From an uncultured Alphaproteobacteria bacterium (GTDB taxonomy: Bacteria; Pseudomonadota; Alphaproteobacteria; Thalassobaculales; Thalassobaculaceae), in assembly GCA_937776645.1 (NCBI GenBank), contig CALMRI010000009.1, forward strand, positions 25,723 to 89,722: a stretch of DNA of 64,000 nt, written 5' to 3'. This document shows, one piece after another, positions 60,592-64,000 of the stretch; within the stretch, counting starts at the first letter, position 1, and each line of letters begins with the position of its first letter. The translations under genes and the position numbers were made by a program. The notes below the pieces were generated by a model that saw only the letters and a program-made list of their open reading frames with translations, made no database searches and was not told the origin of the DNA.

Positions 60592-60834
60592 ATGACCAAA
60601 ATCGAGTATTCTGGAATCAATGCGCCGGGGAAGATGAATCGGCCGCATGGCCGGCGCCCGGTCTGCAGGGGTCTCCTGGCTGCCGTTCCCTTCGGACACT
60701 GGAAGACTATGACTTCATCGCCGGCCCGCACCATCGACACACTCTGGCAACGCACCAGGATCATTCTCGATAGCTTTACGCCAAAAGACTGCACCAACTA
60801 TTTCCAAGAGGCAGGATATGGACACTCAATGTGA
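60592..60834 (+). mobile_element. IS630-family transposase remnant (C-terminal end)
   Basis: The plus strand ends SPARTIDTLWQRTRIILDSFTPKDCTNYFQEAGYG, which matches the C-terminus of IS630-type transposases (…ARTVD.LW.AI..I.D.FTP.EC.NYF..AGYD). The DDE catalytic core and most of the gene are missing. No inverted repeats or duplications were located around it. It marks a past insertion next to the MetX-like gene. Confidence 0.6.
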
Positions 60835-60839
60835 GCGCT

Positions 60840-61862
60840 CTAGGTGGTGACGTCGCCGAGCAGATCGCGCACCGCCTGGTGCAGCACGGTTTCGTCCGCC
60901 GGGTTCAGCGTCGGGTTGCCGGCGCGGTGGCCCCAGATTGAGTTGATGGGCCGAAACTCGGCGTTGGGCATACCAGCGGTTTCGACCTCGCTGTCATGGG
61001 CGGTGAAATACAGATCGGTCGAGGACGGCATGATGATGCTGCGGGCGGTGATCGCTTTCAGTGCCCGGTTCAGGTCGCCGTTATAGAGGGGGTTATCGCT
61101 GATATCAGAGCGATACCAAGTGTCGAGGCTCGCCAGCAGGTTGTCGCCGCTGCGGCGCAAAAAGTTGCCCTCCCAACTGCGTACCAGCCAGTCCTCAAGC
61201 GTGCTGAACCCGACCTTGGCCCACAGTTTTTCGCGGTAGAACGCCTGGCTCATCGCCCAGCCGGCATAGACCCGGCCCATGGCGCGCAGGCCGGTGACCG
61301 GGCGCTCTTTGAAATACGAGCCGGTCCAGGCTGGATCGGCGGTCAAGGTGGCGCGCACCCCCTCCAGGAACACCTTGTTATGCTCTGAGGTCTTGGCGCT
61401 GGCGCAGATCGCACAGACCCGCTTGACCTGATCCGGGAACAGGGCACCCCAATGCAATGCCTGCTGGCCGCCCATCGACCAGCCATAAACCAGGGCGATC
61501 CGCTCGACGCCGAAGACTTCCTCAACCAAGCGCTTTTGGGCGTGAATATTGTCCCAATGGGTAAAGGCCGGAAAACGGCCATGGCCGAACGGTTCCGGCA
61601 GATTGCTCGGACTGCTCGACAGTCCGTTGGTGAACATGTTCGGGATAACGATGAACCAGCGCGACGGATCAAGCACGCGACCCTCGCCAATCAGCCACTC
61701 GGTGTCTGAATGCTGGGCGCCGTAGGAGGTGGGGTAGAGGATCAGATTGGAGCGGTCGGGCGCCAGCGTGCCGTAGGTCTTGTAGGCGAGCTGTAGGTTC
61801 GGGACCGTTGCCCCAAGCTGCAGGTGGGTCGGTCCAAGTTCGAAGACAGTGTAGTCCGCCAT
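60840..61862 (-). CDS. Alpha/beta-fold hydrolase, homoserine-acetyltransferase (MetX)-like
   Basis: The start at 61862 (MADYTVFELGPTHLQLGATVPNLQLAYKTYG) begins family homology; leader codons upstream do not match. Nucleophile S129 sits in VYGWSMGGQQALHW. The acid is in MPSSTDLYFTAHDSE and the His near the end in SIWGHRAGNP. The 340-residue length fits. The family includes homoserine O-acetyltransferase, but many relatives are hydrolases of unknown function. Not a clear MetX, since MetZ upstream uses succinylated homoserine and no metW is linked. Confidence 0.8.
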   Translation of the reverse strand: MADYTVFELGPTHLQLGATVPNLQLAYKTYGTLAPDRSNLILYPTSYGAQHSDTEWLIGEGRVLDPSRWFIVIPNMFTNGLSSSPSNLPEPFGHGRFPAFTHWDNIHAQKRLVEEVFGVERIALVYGWSMGGQQALHWGALFPDQVKRVCAICASAKTSEHNKVFLEGVRATLTADPAWTGSYFKERPVTGLRAMGRVYAGWAMSQAFYREKLWAKVGFSTLEDWLVRSWEGNFLRRSGDNLLASLDTWYRSDISDNPLYNGDLNRALKAITARSIIMPSSTDLYFTAHDSEVETAGMPNAEFRPINSIWGHRAGNPTLNPADETVLHQAVRDLLGDVTT

Positions 61863-62079
61863 CTGCCTCTCCGGGTATGGGGTGCGGGCTGGAGTATAGG
61901 CGGCTTCGCGTGATCTCGCACTGTTGTTATCGTCCCCCCGCCCACATGTTGCCGGAGAAACCATATCCGTCTCCCTGGAGAACGGCAGGGCCTACGCTTA
62001 AGATTGAGGCGAACGACGAATGGCGGATAATGGGAGCATAGCGCTCCTATTCCTGGTCCATCGGTTATAGTGAATGTGC

Positions 62080-62715
62080 TCAGGTGTGGTTCTTGCCGTT
62101 CGCCAGAGCGCCGTTGCCGACACCACTGCTCAGCGTATCGTTGCCGCTGGCGTTAAAACGCAGATCACCGCCGTCGTCGCTGTTCGGGTCGATGTTTTAA
62201 AGCGTGATATCGGAGAAATCGAAATCCACGGCGGCGTTCTTGTCCACGCCCTTGATTATCACGGTGGTTTTGCTCAGCCCGTCATTAACCTCATCGAACC
62301 CGGTGCCCGATCTCTTGGTGAAGTCGTTATCCGCCAGGAAGGTAAAGTTCTTGCGGCACTCGACCGCCTGCAGCATGTCGGACCCGCCGCTAGCGTCAAA
62401 ATAGGCTCCGTTATTGCCGAACAGGGCGGCATCGCTGTCGCCACCGTAGAGGAGGTTGTCACCGTCGTCGCCCGACAAGGTGTCGTGAATGCCGGCGTCG
62501 TAAATCGTATCGTCGCCTTTTCGCCGTGGATCAGCTCGGACGACCCAAGGCGGACCAAGACATCGTTGCCCCGGGGTGCCGTGAAATTTGGCGATCTCAC
62601 TGTCTATGGTGTCATCGCCGGCCAGCGTGTCCTCGGCGCTGGACGAGCCTTCGTCTTCGTGGTCATCACCCCGGCCTCCGTCGCTCGAGGGCTTGGGGTT
62701 CTTCTTTGCCTCCAT
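62080..62715 (-). CDS. Small RTX-type calcium-binding protein, frameshifted
   Basis: The minus strand reads MEAKKNPKPSSDGG…, then GDDT-like nonapeptide pieces: DTLAGDDTID, GTPGNDVL (next frame), GDDTIYDAG, DTLSGDDGDNLLYGGDSD. FDASGGSDMLQAVE and FNASGNDTLSSGVGNG (third frame, ending at 62080) follow. These Gly-Asp-rich repeats fold as calcium-binding beta-rolls. At least two compensating shifts (about 62,545-62,585) and one near 62,200 are needed for a continuous protein of some 210 residues. No secretion genes are nearby. RTX proteins are usually secreted by type I systems. Confidence 0.6.
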
Positions 62716-63013
62716 CTTCTCGTGCTGTCCGGTGGAACTGGCCCGGAGATATTTTAATTCATTGAAGGCTCGTCCTCTAGGCGTCTATAGGCTTTTTAAT
62801 AGATAATTTAATTAAAATTAATTAATTATTTCTGGTAGGCCCAGCCTGATGACCTTTTCCCGGTCAGCTCCGGTGCGTATCTCAGTTTCCACGCGGCCCA
62901 AGCGATATCATCTATCTGCCAAGACTTGCGGTCGATGGCTGGTTAACCTCCCTCACCCACTGCGATTGTCCCAGCCGGGCAGCAGCCACCAAGAAACAGG
63001 AGCCGCCAGGGCC
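62716..63013. other. AT-rich intergenic stretch
   Basis: Contains an AT-rich block (about 62,790-62,830, including TTAATTAAAATTAATTAATT) that differs strongly from the surroundings. It lies upstream of the second GMC gene and the RTX gene and must hold their promoters. No coding sequence is seen. Confidence 0.5.
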
Positions 63014-64000
63014 ATGGCCAGCAACATTTATGACTACATCGTCGTTGGCGCCGGGTCGGCGGGCGCAGTCTTGGCGAACCGGTTAAGCCAGAGCGGCGCG
63101 CACAAGGTGCTGTGCCTGGAGGCGGGCACCGAGGGCTCGGGCTATTTCTGGTCGCGGATCCCGGTCGGCATCGCCAAGCTGATCGATAACCCTTCCGTCA
63201 ACTGGTGCTATTCATCGGAGCCGGATGAGGGCAGTGGCGGCCGGCGGATCGAGGTGCCGCGCGGCAAGATGCTGGGTGGCTCCAGCTCGATCAACGGCAT
63301 GGTGTTCGTGCGCGGCCAGGCCCAAGACTATGACCATTGGGCGCAGCTCGGCAATCGTGGCTGGAGCTATAGTGATGTGCTGCCGGTATTTACCAAGATG
63401 GAGTCCTATGAGGGTGGCTCCGACGCACTTCGCGGTCGTGACGGCCCGCTCAAAGTCACCGATTCTAAGCGCGGCTCTGTGCCGCTGCTGGAGACGATGA
63501 TCCAGGCAGCTGAGAAGATCGGGATAAAGTACAACGCTGACTACAACGGCGAGACCCAGGAAGGCATCGGCATGTCACAGGTGACGATCAACAAGGGTCG
63601 CCGCCAGAGCACCGCCTATTGCTATCTCGACCCGGCTCGGGACCGCCCGAACCTGACCATCGAGACCGGGGCGATGGCTGAATCGCTGGTCCTGGATGGC
63701 AAGAAATGTGTCGGCGTGCGCTATTCGGTCGGCGGCCGAAAGCGCGAGGCGCGGGCGGTGCAGGAAGTGGTAGTCAGCGGCGGCTCAATCAATTCGCCGA
63801 AGCTGTTGGAGCTTTCCGGCATTGGCCAGCCGGAGCTGCTGGAAAGCCTGGGCATCAAGGTCGTACACGCGCTGCCCGGCGTCGGCGAGAACCTGCGTGA
63901 CCATTACTCGCCGCGAGTGAAATTCGCCATTACTGAGAAGAACGCCACCTTCAATGATAACGCACGCGGCTGGCGTTTGGCTCGCGAGGCGATTAAATAC
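63014..64000 (+). CDS. GMC-family FAD oxidoreductase (5' part; continues beyond the window)
   Basis: The frame is open from ATG 63014 to the last base, 329 codons. It starts MASNIYDYIVVGAGSAGAVLANRLSQSGAHKVLCLEAG (FAD motif). It has GMC signature 1 [21 protein letters not shown] and signature 2 [21 protein letters not shown]. It is clearly related to the gene at 33021, and both belong to the choline/alcohol dehydrogenase group. The catalytic His region lies outside the window. Confidence 0.92.
   Translation, partial: MASNIYDYIVVGAGSAGAVLANRLSQSGAHKVLCLEAGTEGSGYFWSRIPVGIAKLIDNPSVNWCYSSEPDEGSGGRRIEVPRGKMLGGSSSINGMVFVRGQAQDYDHWAQLGNRGWSYSDVLPVFTKMESYEGGSDALRGRDGPLKVTDSKRGSVPLLETMIQAAEKIGIKYNADYNGETQEGIGMSQVTINKGRRQSTAYCYLDPARDRPNLTIETGAMAESLVLDGKKCVGVRYSVGGRKREARAVQEVVVSGGSINSPKLLELSGIGQPELLESLGIKVVHALPGVGENLRDHYSPRVKFAITEKNATFNDNARGWRLAREAIKY

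Noticed and set aside
62074..62757. Uninterrupted plus-strand frame of 227 codons
   Set aside because: The minus strand has RTX-type Gly/Asp repeats; the plus frame is low-complexity Val/Ala/Gly antisense of those repeats.

Overview
The window looks like chromosomal DNA of an alphaproteobacterium, probably Rhodospirillales-like. The inference rests on high GC, a CIRCE-controlled groESL operon, a rhodanese-metZ pair, a large DinG-type helicase with a family-specific N-terminal domain, an NRDE-family protein, an Usg remnant, and many hydantoinase, GMC, MCO and CoA-transferase type catabolic genes. No species can be named from the sequence alone.

Layout. 1-2.2 kb: the end of a class III aminotransferase translationally coupled to a broken phosphotransferase, then a gamma-glutamyltransferase scrap. 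2.3-10 kb: ketopantoate-reductase-like protein, fused CoA-transferase, PEP-mutase/isocitrate-lyase-family enzyme, and hydantoinase A/B. 10-14.5 kb: an aerobic benzoyl-CoA (box) cluster, boxC-boxB-boxR, with a candidate BoxR operator but no boxA. 14.4-23.3 kb: housekeeping genes (purS, purC, NRDE protein, ygfZ-like, EamA transporter, purH, ferredoxin reductase, ferredoxin). 23.9-26.1 kb: groES-groEL with CIRCE and a terminator. 26.2-32.6 kb: HAD/3-HIBDH/TerB-like operon, amidase, and a multicopper oxidase-ZIP operon. 33-42.7 kb: GMC oxidoreductase, hydratase, FkbM pseudogene, helicase, Lrp regulator, rhodanese-metZ, methyltransferase. 43-48.7 kb: MsrP, hydrolase, then cysteine desulfurase, ferredoxin, TenA and MnmA in one direction, suggesting sulfur mobilisation for tRNA thiolation.

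48.8-54.4 kb is the most unusual part. An intact tRNA-Met(CAT) gene is followed by two further copies of its 3' half, each beside a progressively shorter 3' fragment of one tyrosine integrase gene. Between the att copies lie two cargo genes, a NodU/CmcH-type carbamoyltransferase and a putative sugar O-methyltransferase, and each is followed before the next att by a truncated GH24 lysozyme. Short AGGTTAGAC-like repeats sit at constant distances on both sides of each att core and look like integrase arm sites. I read this as three stacked, decaying integrative elements, two of which left a glycan-modifying cargo gene.

54.8-64 kb: a sarcosine/dimethylglycine-dehydrogenase-like flavoprotein, an IlvD/Edd dehydratase, a PhyH-type dioxygenase, an IS630 remnant, a MetX-like alpha/beta hydrolase, a small RTX-type protein, and the start of a second GMC oxidoreductase that runs off the end.

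Many well-conserved genes (groES, purH, mnmA, ilvD, boxC, hyuB, metZ, the helicase, the ferredoxin reductase) each carry one or a few 1-nt frameshifts, mostly an extra base copying its neighbour. Because essential genes are affected, I treat most of these as likely sequence or assembly errors. Genes with stops, deletions and several lesions (phosphotransferase, FkbM, GGT, GST, integrase 2 and 3) are treated as genuine pseudogenes.
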